NCBI GenBank assembly: GCA_019359635.1
Contig: JAHHGY010000028.1
Span: forward strand, 1 to 49,014
Source: Chroococcus sp. CMT-3BRIN-NPC107
Lineage (GTDB): Bacteria; Cyanobacteriota; Cyanobacteriia; Cyanobacteriales; Chroococcidiopsidaceae
Reading direction: 5' to 3'
DNA length: 49,014 nt
In this document: positions 1 to 7,977 of the stretch, piece by piece
Numbering within the stretch: the stretch's first letter is position 1
Layout of the letters: each line of letters begins with the position of its first letter
Made by a program: the position numbers and the translations under genes
The notes under the pieces: model-generated
The model's database searches: none
Told to the model about the DNA's origin: nothing
Seen by the model: only the letters and a program-made list of their open reading frames with translations

Positions 1-233
1 AACCCGTTGACCAAATTCTTCAACACGCAAGACATTGAATCATTCGACCACAAGCTCATGGCAATTACTAGACACACCACTAGGCTCGACGGCAGTTTTC
101 GCACTCGCTCTTCTCTTACTTCTGTATTACCAATCGTCTGCTCAATCACATCAATCGGTATGGCGGTTTCGATTGCTTTGAACACATGACCTGATTTAAT
201 CACTGGCGAAATCAAGGCGAATTCTTTTAGCAA
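1..233 (-). CDS. IS4-family transposase, N-terminal part (runs off window)
   Basis: The minus strand from about 233 to the window edge reads as the N-terminal domain of an IS4-type DDE transposase. The diagnostic stretch contains AIPIDVIEQTIG followed by RVRKLPSSLVVCLVIAMSL and ends VLKNLVNG at base 1. This N-terminal region normally precedes the DDE catalytic domain, which would lie beyond the left edge. An in-frame TAG lies upstream and no ATG is present, so I chose the TTG at 231-233; a GTG at 201-203 is an alternative. The family call rests on residue pattern alone, and I could not locate a terminal inverted repeat. The plus-strand open frame at 7-189 is a shadow of this gene. Confidence 0.75.
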   Translation of the reverse strand, partial: MLKEFALISPVIKSGHVFKAIETAIPIDVIEQTIGNTEVREERVRKLPSSLVVCLVIAMSLWSNDSMSCVLKNLVNG

Positions 234-350
234 AGTTTGCTTAGAGCGCTATCTCAGGCAACGACATCCTTTTATCTGATTTTAGCCTTAACCGAGAGGT
301 ATTGGTTTGCCAATAACAGTTTTTTTCAAGAAAAATTAGACAAAAATGAA

Positions 351-533
351 ATGAGTCAACGTATAACTAATTTATTTAAAAAGTTTTCTATAGAGGAGTT
401 TATGGCTATTGACAATAAAGATTTGAAAGACAGAGTAGATGGAATATTAGTAATCAACGCGATGGCGGGAATGTTAACCGATTTAACTTCAGAAGAAATA
501 GAAATTTTTGATGCCGCAGTCGAAGGTAGATAA
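351..533 (+). CDS. VapB-like antitoxin (cyanobacterial small antitoxin)
   Basis: This 60-residue protein starts MSQRITNLFKKF and contains EEFMAIDNKDLKDRVDGIL and DLTSEEIEIFDAAVE. The pattern matches small antitoxins commonly found just upstream of PIN-domain (VapC) toxins in cyanobacteria; this is from memory of the family. I chose the ATG at 351 because the open frame further upstream does not resemble the family. The partner toxin follows after 8 nt but is wrecked, so this antitoxin has no local target. No clear Shine-Dalgarno sequence is visible. In the intact system it would bind and neutralise an RNA-cleaving PIN toxin and repress its own operon. Confidence 0.7.
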   Translation: MSQRITNLFKKFSIEEFMAIDNKDLKDRVDGILVINAMAGMLTDLTSEEIEIFDAAVEGR

Positions 534-541
534 CACAATAA

Positions 542-922
542 ATGAGTTATTTTTTAGATACAAATATAGTTACACCACATCTAAAAACAATTAAAGAGTT
601 AAGAAAAACAAGGACAGGAAATATTTATAAGCTACATAACTTATTATAAGATTGAGAAAGGGTTATTAGCTATAAATGCTACAAGCAAACTATTAAGGAG
701 TTTTGGAGAAAATGCAGAGTTGTATTATTAGACGATTGGCAAATTATTGAGAAAGCCTCAAAAATTTATGCAAATTTAAAACGCAAGGGTACGCCGATTT
801 AAGATGCTGATGTTTTCATAGCAGCTACAGCAATAATCAAAGGGTTAATTCTTGTTTCTAATGATTCCGATATGCTTAGAGTTGTAGATGTAATAGTGGA
901 AGATTGGTTAGATTTAGAATAA
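542..922 (+). pseudogene. VapC-like PIN-domain toxin, broken by frameshifts and a stop
   Basis: The start reads MSYFLDTNIV, the typical opening of a PIN toxin with its first acidic residue. The frame is then lost near 595-635. A shifted frame continues with ITYYKIEKGLLAINATSK. The first frame resumes from 722 with VLLDDWQIIEKASKIY and KRKGTPI, meets a TAA at about 800-802 where the family usually has Gln (CAA to TAA is one change), and then reads DADVFIAATAIIKGLILVSNDSD to the end. There are therefore two compensating frameshifts and one nonsense codon. The acidic residues of the Mg-dependent RNase site are still recognisable, so the decay looks recent. It lies 8 nt after the VapB-like gene and was presumably co-transcribed with it. 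Confidence 0.8.
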
Positions 923-1013
923 AACCATCCTGATACTCGTTCATCTATATAATTACCAGCAAACTTTTTGTGACTTAAGCTTAATTTTGTAGTCAAGCAT
1001 ATACCAAAATTAT

Positions 1014-1616
1014 TTAATTTTTGGCTATAAATCTACCTAAATACTCTTGTGCTTGTCGCTGCGGTACAGAATTTTTTGCTAAAACAAGGTTGTTAGTTTC
1101 AAAATCTGATTCAAAATACTGGCAAATTTCTGCTGTTGTTGTGCCAAAAGGCGGGCCGCCGGGCAAGTTGTGCGCCCAAAATAAAGCAATGAGTTCTCCT
1201 TGGGGTTTTAAAAGAGATTTGACTAATTTTACATAGCTAGAGCGATCGCGCATTTCAATAGCACAAAAACAAGTGTGTTCTAGTACATAGTCAAAATAAT
1301 GGGGAAATTCGGCGGATAAATCAAAAATGTTGCGTTGGAGAAATTGGGCGGCAATACCTCTAGATTGGGCTAATTTTGAGGCAGAGGCGATCGCGCTGGG
1401 AGCAAAGTCAAACCCTATTACTTCAAATCCCCTTTGAGCAAATAGCAAAGCATCATAGCCGCTTCCAGCGCCTAAAACTGCGATTTTTCCGGTAGTTGGT
1501 GCTGTTGGTGAATCAAGCAAGCCAACAAAAGGCGGTGCAGCTTGTCCCAAATCCCAACCTGTTTTGCCTTCTTGATAGCGATTTTCCCAATATTGAGAAT
1601 TAGCAACTGTTGCCAT
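1014..1616 (-). CDS. Class I SAM-dependent methyltransferase, thiopurine methyltransferase-like
   Basis: The protein is 200 residues. A Rossmann-fold motif I (VLGAGSGYDALLFA, about residues 47-60) binds S-adenosylmethionine. The start (YWENRYQEGKTGWDLGQAAP) and the HTCFCAI motif after strand 4 are typical of the TPMT / halide-thiol methyltransferase-like family. In bacteria these enzymes methylate sulfur, selenium, tellurium or halide acceptors; the substrate here is not deducible. I chose the ATG at 1614-1616, which overlaps the transporter stop as TGATG, over the TTG one codon upstream. This overlap indicates translational coupling with the transporter gene. Confidence 0.85.
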   Translation of the reverse strand: MATVANSQYWENRYQEGKTGWDLGQAAPPFVGLLDSPTAPTTGKIAVLGAGSGYDALLFAQRGFEVIGFDFAPSAIASASKLAQSRGIAAQFLQRNIFDLSAEFPHYFDYVLEHTCFCAIEMRDRSSYVKLVKSLLKPQGELIALFWAHNLPGGPPFGTTTAEICQYFESDFETNNLVLAKNSVPQRQAQEYLGRFIAKN

Positions 1617-3064
1617 CAAATTTTACTATCTTGCTTCTCCTTAAGTTGTAGCAAAATTCCGGCGTGTACTTCGCGGGTAAGTGGATAAAAATACGCCAAA
1701 ATTAAACCACAAATTAAAAAAACCATTGGTAAAGGTCCAACTCCAAAGCGGATAGCTTGGATAGCCAAATCGGGTTGAACGGGTAAACCTTGACCTTGGA
1801 CAGCCTCTTTAAATCCCGAAGCTTCTAAAGTTTGACCAACCAAAAATAAACCTAAAGCTAAACCTAGTTTTTGCAGAAACACCATAAAAGCATAAAAAAT
1901 TCCTTCCCGGCGTTGTCCGGTTTGGAGTTCATCTAGTTCAATGACATCAGGAATCATCGACCAAGGAATCAAATAAGCCGTAGAAACTCCGACCCCTGCC
2001 ATAATTGCTAAAACATACAGCAAAGCTATTTGATTAGGTTGAATCAAATATAAGCCAATTTGAGCAATAATCCATAAACCCATCCCCATAAAGTAAACAG
2101 CTTTTTTCCCAAACCGTTTACTTAAGTTCGTCCACACAAACAGCATTGCTAAAGCCGTTCCCTGAACCCCAATAAGTACCGTCGGAACGCTTGATTCTGC
2201 TAAACCCATCCAATTGACGACAAAGTAGGGAATGATGCTAGCGGTTAGTTGCACCGCTAACCAAGAACAAAGATAAATCCCAATTACAAATAAAAAAGGG
2301 CGGTTGCTAAAAACAATTTTTAACTGTTCGCCGATGGGAGTAGCTGGAGTTGCGGGTAATTCAATGCGTTTTGCTTCAAAAGCTAAAATTCGTTCGCGCG
2401 TCCCAAAAACACACCAATATAAAGATAGAACCGAAATAACTGTACATACCGCCGCGAGAACTACATATTGTGAAGTGCGATTGCTAACCGTTGCAAAAAT
2501 AATCTGCGCCAATATTAATGATATTACGCTTCCTCCAATCGAAAACCCAAACCGAAAACTGTTAAGGCTAGTCCGTTCGTCGTAATCTTGGGTAAGTTCG
2601 GGAGTCATTGCTGTATAAGGCAAATTGACCACCGTGTAAAACACTTGCGATAGAATCGCGATCGCAACGTAGTACCAAAATAAGCCCGATACTTGAGAAG
2701 TGCGATCGCCCTCAAAGGGCGGTACAATCCACTGCAAGAAAAAGAAAATTCCAAAAGGAATTGCGCCATACAATAGCCAAGGAAGGCGACGACCCCAACG
2801 GCGAGATTGGGTTTTATCTGTCAGTACCCCGACAATTGGATCGTTGACTGCGTCCCAAACTTTGCCAATTAGTAAAATACTTCCGGCGAGTCCTATAGGA
2901 ATACCAGCAACGTTTGTAAAGAAAATTAGCAGAAAAAATACGCTGATGTTAGCGGTAATAGCTGGACCCAAGTCTCCCGCACCATAGGCTAGTTTTGTGG
3001 CGAGGCTAAGTTTTTTGGTTTGAGAAATTACAGGAAAATCTGCATCTGGGGAAAGATTGCTCAT
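1616..3064 (-). CDS. GPH-family sugar:cation symporter (MFS, MelB-like)
   Basis: This is a 482-residue polytopic membrane protein with about 12 hydrophobic segments. The N-terminal YGAGDLGPAI and VWDAVNDPIVGVLTD motifs, followed by the basic loop RRWGRRLPW, are hallmarks of the glycoside-pentoside-hexuronide:cation symporter family. The Asp of the WDAVNDP segment is part of the cation site in MelB. The length is normal for the family. It is probably an inner-membrane importer of a glycoside or sugar, though the substrate cannot be read from sequence. It is divergent from the phosphoribosyltransferase gene with 64 bp between starts and overlaps the downstream methyltransferase start. Confidence 0.9.
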   Translation of the reverse strand: MSNLSPDADFPVISQTKKLSLATKLAYGAGDLGPAITANISVFFLLIFFTNVAGIPIGLAGSILLIGKVWDAVNDPIVGVLTDKTQSRRWGRRLPWLLYGAIPFGIFFFLQWIVPPFEGDRTSQVSGLFWYYVAIAILSQVFYTVVNLPYTAMTPELTQDYDERTSLNSFRFGFSIGGSVISLILAQIIFATVSNRTSQYVVLAAVCTVISVLSLYWCVFGTRERILAFEAKRIELPATPATPIGEQLKIVFSNRPFLFVIGIYLCSWLAVQLTASIIPYFVVNWMGLAESSVPTVLIGVQGTALAMLFVWTNLSKRFGKKAVYFMGMGLWIIAQIGLYLIQPNQIALLYVLAIMAGVGVSTAYLIPWSMIPDVIELDELQTGQRREGIFYAFMVFLQKLGLALGLFLVGQTLEASGFKEAVQGQGLPVQPDLAIQAIRFGVGPLPMVFLICGLILAYFYPLTREVHAGILLQLKEKQDSKI

Positions 3065-3128
3065 AGCACGGCTAGAATGATTAAAATATTAGCTTTGCAA
3101 TAAGTATTAGCTCACAATTGCCACTTTT

Positions 3129-3641
3129 ATGCCAGACCTTTATGTTTCTTGGTCAGAGTACCACCAAAAAATCGAGCAATTGGCAGTAAAGATTTATCAA
3201 TCTAACTGGCAGTTTGACCAAATTATCTGTCTAGCCAAAGGTGGCTTGAGAGTGGGCGATATTCTTTCTCGAATTTACAAGCTACCATTGGGAATTCTGG
3301 CAACTTCGTCTTATACCGGGGAAGGTAAACAAACAAGAGGAAGTTTAACTGTTGCCCAACACTTGACTATGACTAGCACCGATTTAGGTTCTCACATTTT
3401 GTTAGTTGACGATTTGGTTGATTCGGGCGTAACAATTAGGCAAACTATTCCTTGGTTGAAAGAGAATTATAGCTCTCAAATTCAAGAGATTCGCACAGGC
3501 GTACTGTGGTACAAAGCTTGTTCGGAAGTTGTGCCAGATTATTATGTAGATTATTTACCTGATAATCCTTGGATTCATCAACCTTTTGAGCAATACGAAC
3601 AAATCGATCTAGAAAAATTAAGTTTGAAAGCAGGCGTGTAA
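3129..3641 (+). CDS. Phosphoribosyltransferase (purine-type)
   Basis: This 170-residue protein carries the type I PRTase PRPP-binding motif ILLVDDLVDSGVT at about residues 91-103. An earlier segment, IICLAKGGLRVGDILSR, supplies the PPi loop. The layout resembles xanthine-guanine or hypoxanthine phosphoribosyltransferases of the Hpt1/Gpt kind, which salvage purine bases into nucleotides using PRPP; base specificity is not certain. The C-terminal WIHQPFEQ segment is typical of this subgroup. The ATG at 3129 gives a normal family length. It is divergent from the transporter gene and convergent with rfbB. Confidence 0.85.
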   Translation: MPDLYVSWSEYHQKIEQLAVKIYQSNWQFDQIICLAKGGLRVGDILSRIYKLPLGILATSSYTGEGKQTRGSLTVAQHLTMTSTDLGSHILLVDDLVDSGVTIRQTIPWLKENYSSQIQEIRTGVLWYKACSEVVPDYYVDYLPDNPWIHQPFEQYEQIDLEKLSLKAGV

Positions 3642-3770
3642 GAAGCTATGCGATGGCTCTTTTGGTTGGCAGATAATATGGGATTTTATCAAGATGCTAG
3701 GCAAAAAACAGCAAAATAATCTTTTCAAGTTTAGTTATAAGCAATTTCAAAAGATTTCTATTTTATTTAA

Positions 3771-3797
3771 TGTTACAAAAACGTTGCTCTTGTAACA
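3771..3797. terminator. Perfect hairpin between convergent genes
   Basis: TGTTACAA (3771-3778) and TTGTAACA (3790-3797) form a perfect 8-bp stem with an 11-nt loop, 5 nt past the rfbB stop on the minus strand. No strong U-tract follows on either strand, so it may be a weak terminator or an mRNA-stabilising hairpin rather than a classic Rho-independent terminator. Confidence 0.45.
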
Positions 3798-3801
3798 AAG
3801 T

Positions 3802-4860
3802 TTATATCAATGCTTCCCACCATTGACGACAATCGCAATACCATTGCACGGTAAAACGCAAACCTTCTTCCATAGTTGTTGTTGGTGTCCAACCTAACTG
3901 AGTTTTAATTTTACTAGCATTAATTGCATACCTAAAATCGTGTCCTGGTCTATCTCGAACGTAGGTGATTAATTGATTGCTAGGCTTTATAGGTATCGCC
4001 GCCAATTCATCCATTAAGGCACATATTTTACTAACTAAATCAATATTTTTAATTTCATTATTGCCGCCAATATTGTAAGTTTCTCCAGGTTTTCCGTGAC
4101 TAATTACCGCATCAATTGCCGTACAATTATCGCCGACATAAAGCCAATCGCGGATGTTTTGCCCATTGCCATAAATAGGCAAGCTTTTACCCTGCAAAAT
4201 ATTGATACAAATTAAAGGAATTAACTTTTCGGAAAATTGAAACGCGCCATAATTATTAGAGCAATTAGTTACAATTGTTGGCAAGCCGTAGGTATGAAAA
4301 TAAGCGCGTGCTAGGTGGTCGCTACTAGCTTTAGAAGCCGAATAAGGACTATTGGGAGCGTAAGGAGTAGTTTCTGTAAAAGCTGGATCTATAAGGTTCA
4401 AACTCCCGTAAACTTCATCGGTAGAAATATGCAAAAACAGTGGTTTATTTACAAGTTTTGCTATCTCTAAGTATTGACGAAAAGCCTCTAATAAGGTATG
4501 AGTACCAACTATATTAGTTTGAATAAAAGTTGCAGGTTGGAGGATAGAGCGATCGACATGAGACTCGGCTGCAAAGTGAACGATTGTATCAATATTTTCT
4601 GATATTAATAACTTGTCTACCAAAGCGCGATCGCCTATATCTCCTTGCACAAAACAAAAATTAGGATTTCCGGCTAATTCCTGCAAATTTTGCTTATTTC
4701 CAGCATAAGTAAGCGCGTCAAGCACCACAAGGCGATCACACGGGTAAGTATCGCACCAATACTGCACAAAATTTGTACCAATAAATCCTGCTCCGCCAGT
4801 CACTAACAACCGACGCACTTGATTATTGTTTTCTTGGCGATTTGTTAGTGATTCATTCAC
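3802..4860 (-). CDS. rfbB: dTDP-glucose 4,6-dehydratase
   Basis: This is a 352-residue extended short-chain dehydrogenase. The NAD-binding motif is GGAGFIGTNF (about residues 22-31). HFAAESHVDRSI is the typical RfbB signature, TDEVYG carries the active-site Thr-Asp-Glu, and YSASKA is the YxxxK catalytic pair. The enzyme converts dTDP-glucose to dTDP-4-keto-6-deoxyglucose, the second step toward dTDP-rhamnose and other deoxysugars for surface polysaccharides. The other rfb genes are not in the window. Its start lies 5 nt after the stop of the TonB-like gene, so the two are probably one transcript. A short N-terminal extension of about 16 residues precedes the core fold. Confidence 0.95.
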   Translation of the reverse strand: MNESLTNRQENNNQVRRLLVTGGAGFIGTNFVQYWCDTYPCDRLVVLDALTYAGNKQNLQELAGNPNFCFVQGDIGDRALVDKLLISENIDTIVHFAAESHVDRSILQPATFIQTNIVGTHTLLEAFRQYLEIAKLVNKPLFLHISTDEVYGSLNLIDPAFTETTPYAPNSPYSASKASSDHLARAYFHTYGLPTIVTNCSNNYGAFQFSEKLIPLICINILQGKSLPIYGNGQNIRDWLYVGDNCTAIDAVISHGKPGETYNIGGNNEIKNIDLVSKICALMDELAAIPIKPSNQLITYVRDRPGHDFRYAINASKIKTQLGWTPTTTMEEGLRFTVQWYCDCRQWWEALI

Positions 4861-4865
4861 CTGAT

Positions 4866-6359
4866 CTAAAAGCTAGGTTTACTAGAATCGATTGGCAAAG
4901 GTGCGCTTTGAGGTGTAGTTGTAGATTGTAGGGAGGGGGTTACACTATCATCTGGGGAAGGTTTAGGTATGGGTTTAGAGCTAGCTGGCGTTGGTTTAAA
5001 TGTTGGTATAGGTTGAGAAGTACTAGGAGTTGATCTAGAGGTCGGGATAGGGTTAGAGCTACTTGAGGTTGGCGTAGGAGTTGTCGTTGTATTAGAGGTA
5101 GCTTCAGGAGTGTTAGTCGTTGGTGAAGAATTTGGCTTTGCTAGGGCGCATTTACTAGCAATATAGTCAAACTCCAGCCGGAAATTGTAATTAGTGGTTG
5201 TATCGGTTTTAACGAACTCATAATTTTTAACGTAATTTTGTGCTTGGGTAATGTCTGGCTTTCCTGTCTTAGTAATTAAACTAGGTTCAGATAATCTTTC
5301 GCCTTCTGGATTAACTACCACATTAACCACTGCTACATCGCCATCTATAGCGCGATCGCACGTTGTTATTTTGCGCCGAATCGGTGGTTTTGTAACTGCG
5401 TCGGGGTTTTGAGCTTGAATTGTTGCTTGCTGTCGAGTAAATTTTTCTAAGTTGTCAAGGGCGGTTTTTGTTTCTTGTGATAACTCTCCTGATGAATTGC
5501 GATTTTCTCTCAAAGCTGTGACAATTTCTTGACGGCTCATCGCCGAACTTGTTGGCGGCGTAGGTTGGTTAGAGCGTTGCCTTTTTAGGGCGGCGGCAAT
5601 TTTTTGAGGGCTTAGACCGGGGGTTGATGGTGCTGGAGTAGCGGTGCTGGGAGGAACATTATTTTTCATGCGATCGCGCATCGCCAGTAACTCTTGTTTG
5701 CCTCTCTCTGGTAATTTATTCCCTTCTATTATTGGGTTTGGGGGATTTGAATTAGCTGGTGTCGCTGGCAAAGCTGTTGAAGAAGGTGTCGCGATGGCGA
5801 TCGTTTCATCCGGGGGCAAAGTGCGATCGGCAGCTAAAGGTATATTGGGTAAACCATTATTTGATGGCAAAACAAAAGGCTGACCTTGTGGTGGAGACGG
5901 TAGCGGGTAGTTATTAGCAGAATTTGGGAGATTTTCGTAAGGAATGGGCGGAAAAGAGGTGTTGGGCGGTGGGGGTAAAGGTACTTGAATTTGCCGTGGG
6001 GGAGCAGAAATTTGATTAGGAATAGTGTTGTAAATCGGCGCACTACCTGGAGGTAGTTGCAATGGGGGCATGACGCTGGTTTGATAGGGTGGTGCGGGTG
6101 GCAGAGGGGGTAAATCGGTTATTTGAGAAGCAAAGGACGGTAGGGTATTATCTACAGGATTGGAAGTTTGTGGTAGACGACTTTGCTCTTGAGGCGATAA
6201 GTTTACAAGACCTATAGTTCTTTGGGATGCCGATTTGTTTGCTTGAGAACCTACTGTTAAGCCGGGTAAAACAGCCCAAAGTAGTCCGTGAACGCCCAAA
6301 GAGGCGAGTACAGCTATGCCAGTGCTAGATAGTACGTTTTTGTTTTCAGTGTAGGACAT
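4866..6359 (-). CDS. TonB-like proline-rich membrane-anchored protein
   Basis: The protein is 497 residues. One N-terminal transmembrane segment (about residues 12-34) is followed by a long region rich in Pro, Ser and Asn with runs such as PPLPPAPPYQ. Near residues 330-405 is a compact domain (KITTCDRAIDGDVAVVNVVV, then YNFRLEFDYIASKC) resembling the TonB C-terminal fold, with one Cys near each end that could pair. A low-complexity Ser/Thr/Pro tail of about 90 residues closes the protein. The architecture suits a protein anchored in the inner membrane and stretched across the periplasm, but ExbB and ExbD are not nearby. TonB function is an inference from architecture; the domain match is weak. 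Probable operon with rfbB. Confidence 0.6.
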   Translation of the reverse strand: MSYTENKNVLSSTGIAVLASLGVHGLLWAVLPGLTVGSQANKSASQRTIGLVNLSPQEQSRLPQTSNPVDNTLPSFASQITDLPPLPPAPPYQTSVMPPLQLPPGSAPIYNTIPNQISAPPRQIQVPLPPPPNTSFPPIPYENLPNSANNYPLPSPPQGQPFVLPSNNGLPNIPLAADRTLPPDETIAIATPSSTALPATPANSNPPNPIIEGNKLPERGKQELLAMRDRMKNNVPPSTATPAPSTPGLSPQKIAAALKRQRSNQPTPPTSSAMSRQEIVTALRENRNSSGELSQETKTALDNLEKFTRQQATIQAQNPDAVTKPPIRRKITTCDRAIDGDVAVVNVVVNPEGERLSEPSLITKTGKPDITQAQNYVKNYEFVKTDTTTNYNFRLEFDYIASKCALAKPNSSPTTNTPEATSNTTTTPTPTSSSSNPIPTSRSTPSTSQPIPTFKPTPASSKPIPKPSPDDSVTPSLQSTTTPQSAPLPIDSSKPSF

Positions 6360-6465
6360 AAAAATAGTTTTGAGTTACAAGGGTTTTTAACTTAGTTTTT
6401 GGCAAAACATCAATAATTTGAAAGCAAAATTATATTATTTTAATTAGTAACAATATACTAAAAAT

Positions 6466-7188
6466 TTAGTAATTGTCACGACTTTTTACTTGAACAATTA
6501 AGATTGAAAAATAGGGTAATTGTAAAGAAGGGCGATCGCGCAAATTATCATAAATTACCATAGCTTTTTGGGTAGCTCGTTCTACAATTCGGCTGCGCTC
6601 TAATAAATCGCGCCGCTCTAAGATTTTCCATACTTGTGGGTATACTGAAGCAACTTTCATTAAAACTACTACCTCAGCCCAGTCTAATACAGCTTCTAGT
6701 TCTTGTAGCTGATAGATTGCAGGTAAAATCACTAATTTTTCTGCGCCAACGGTTAAGGGCAATTTGAGTGCTGAAGCTGCTGCCATAGGCGAACAAACTC
6801 CGGGAATTGATTGAACTAAAGATTCAGGATGAATTTGCTGCAAGGTTTGCGCCAGGTAACTAAAGGTACTATAAAAACTTACATCCCCTTCACAGACAAA
6901 AGCGACATCAGTTCCTTGCTGTAAATATTGCCAAACTTGTGCGGCGGCTCTTTGCCAAGCAGATTCTAGAACTAATCGCTCTTGCACGTAGGGAAAATTT
7001 AAGGCAATTTGGTGCTGATGAAGGCTAATCCAAGGCGCTACAATTTGTTGAGCGATGCCGAGTTTACCATTGATTCCCGCCGGGAATGCTATTACTTTGG
7101 CGGTTTGAAGCAATTTTAGCCCCTTAACTGTAATTAATTCTGGATCGCCCGTACCAACGCTAATTCCGTATAAAGTGCCAATGGGCAT
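6466..7188 (-). CDS. cobI: Precorrin-2 C(20)-methyltransferase
   Basis: This 240-residue tetrapyrrole methylase has the N-terminal VGTGDPELITVK motif and the central CEGDVSFYSTFSYL motif, which together are typical of CobI/CbiL. SIPGVCSPMAAAS contributes to the SAM pocket. The enzyme transfers a methyl group from SAM to C-20 of precorrin-2 in cobalamin biosynthesis. No other cob genes are nearby; scattered cob genes are usual in cyanobacteria. Its start is only 18 bp from the start of the divergent hydrolase gene, so the two promoters must overlap the opposing coding starts. No cobalamin riboswitch was recognised upstream. Confidence 0.93.
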   Translation of the reverse strand: MPIGTLYGISVGTGDPELITVKGLKLLQTAKVIAFPAGINGKLGIAQQIVAPWISLHQHQIALNFPYVQERLVLESAWQRAAAQVWQYLQQGTDVAFVCEGDVSFYSTFSYLAQTLQQIHPESLVQSIPGVCSPMAAASALKLPLTVGAEKLVILPAIYQLQELEAVLDWAEVVVLMKVASVYPQVWKILERRDLLERSRIVERATQKAMVIYDNLRDRPSLQLPYFSILIVQVKSRDNY

Positions 7189-7206
7189 ATTTTCAATTTT
7201 TACCTA

Positions 7207-7902
7207 ATGTTGCCTACAGTTATTTTGCCTGGATACTTGGAAAGTGCGATCGCTTATTTGCCATTGCAACAAGCTTTACAACAACTGGGTTTTCCCACAT
7301 CTACCGTACCACTGCGCCGCCGCGATTGGTTGCCTACCTTGGGGGGACGCTCTGTTGCGCCGATTTTGCAGCAAATCGATCGCACTGTAAAGGCTGCTTT
7401 AGAACAATCTGATAGCGGAAAAGTTAATTTAATTGGCCATTCGGCGGGTGGATGGATTGCCCGAATTTATCTAGGAGAAAAGCCTTATTTGGGTCGTAAA
7501 GAGTTAAAATCTCTTGCTCTTTGTCATGCTTACCCTCATATTGCCAATTTAGTTACTCTAGGTACGCCCCACGTTAGTCAAGAGCGGTGGACGCGGTGGA
7601 ATTTAGATTTTGTCAACAATAACTATCCTGGCGCTTTTTATCCCAGTGTCCGTTACATTTGCGTTGCTGGAAAAACTATTTTTGGAAGTCGCCTTTTTGG
7701 TAAATGGTTGGCTTACAGTAGCTATCAACAAACTTGTGGCGTAGGAAATACCTGGGGAGATGGAATTACGCCGATTGTAGCGGCGCATTTAGAAGGTGCG
7801 GAAAATTTAATTATCGAGAATATCAATCACTCTCCGCGATCGCCAGGACTTTGGTATGGTTCGGCTTCTGTTTTACCCTCTTGGGTATCTTATCTAAGTT
7901 AA
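7207..7902 (+). CDS. Lipase-like alpha/beta hydrolase
   Basis: This 231-residue protein has an alpha/beta-hydrolase fold. The oxyanion segment PGYLES comes first, then the nucleophile elbow GHSAGG (Ser in GxSxG, around residue 81). A late WGDGITP supplies the probable catalytic Asp and INHSPR the probable His. A VTLGTPH segment is typical of lipase class 3 / PGAP1-like hydrolases. No signal peptide is evident. It probably acts on an ester, possibly a lipid; substrate unknown. It is divergent from cobI with 18 bp between start codons. Confidence 0.8.
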   Translation: MLPTVILPGYLESAIAYLPLQQALQQLGFPTSTVPLRRRDWLPTLGGRSVAPILQQIDRTVKAALEQSDSGKVNLIGHSAGGWIARIYLGEKPYLGRKELKSLALCHAYPHIANLVTLGTPHVSQERWTRWNLDFVNNNYPGAFYPSVRYICVAGKTIFGSRLFGKWLAYSSYQQTCGVGNTWGDGITPIVAAHLEGAENLIIENINHSPRSPGLWYGSASVLPSWVSYLS

Positions 7903-7977
7903 CTATTTACTTTGGGATGACTTACATAAATTGGCAGCTAAGTTAAGATTGTAAACAAAACTATACATTTAGCAGTT

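Noticed and set aside
7-189. Open frame on the plus strand at the left edge
   Set aside because: It lies opposite the IS4 transposase frame, which matches a known family.
237-350. Upstream extension of the VapB-like frame
   Set aside because: The added residues do not look like the family; the protein pattern starts at the ATG at 351.
799-996. Minus-strand open frame over the VapC remnant
   Set aside because: It is a shadow of the pseudogene; the plus-strand residues match the PIN family.
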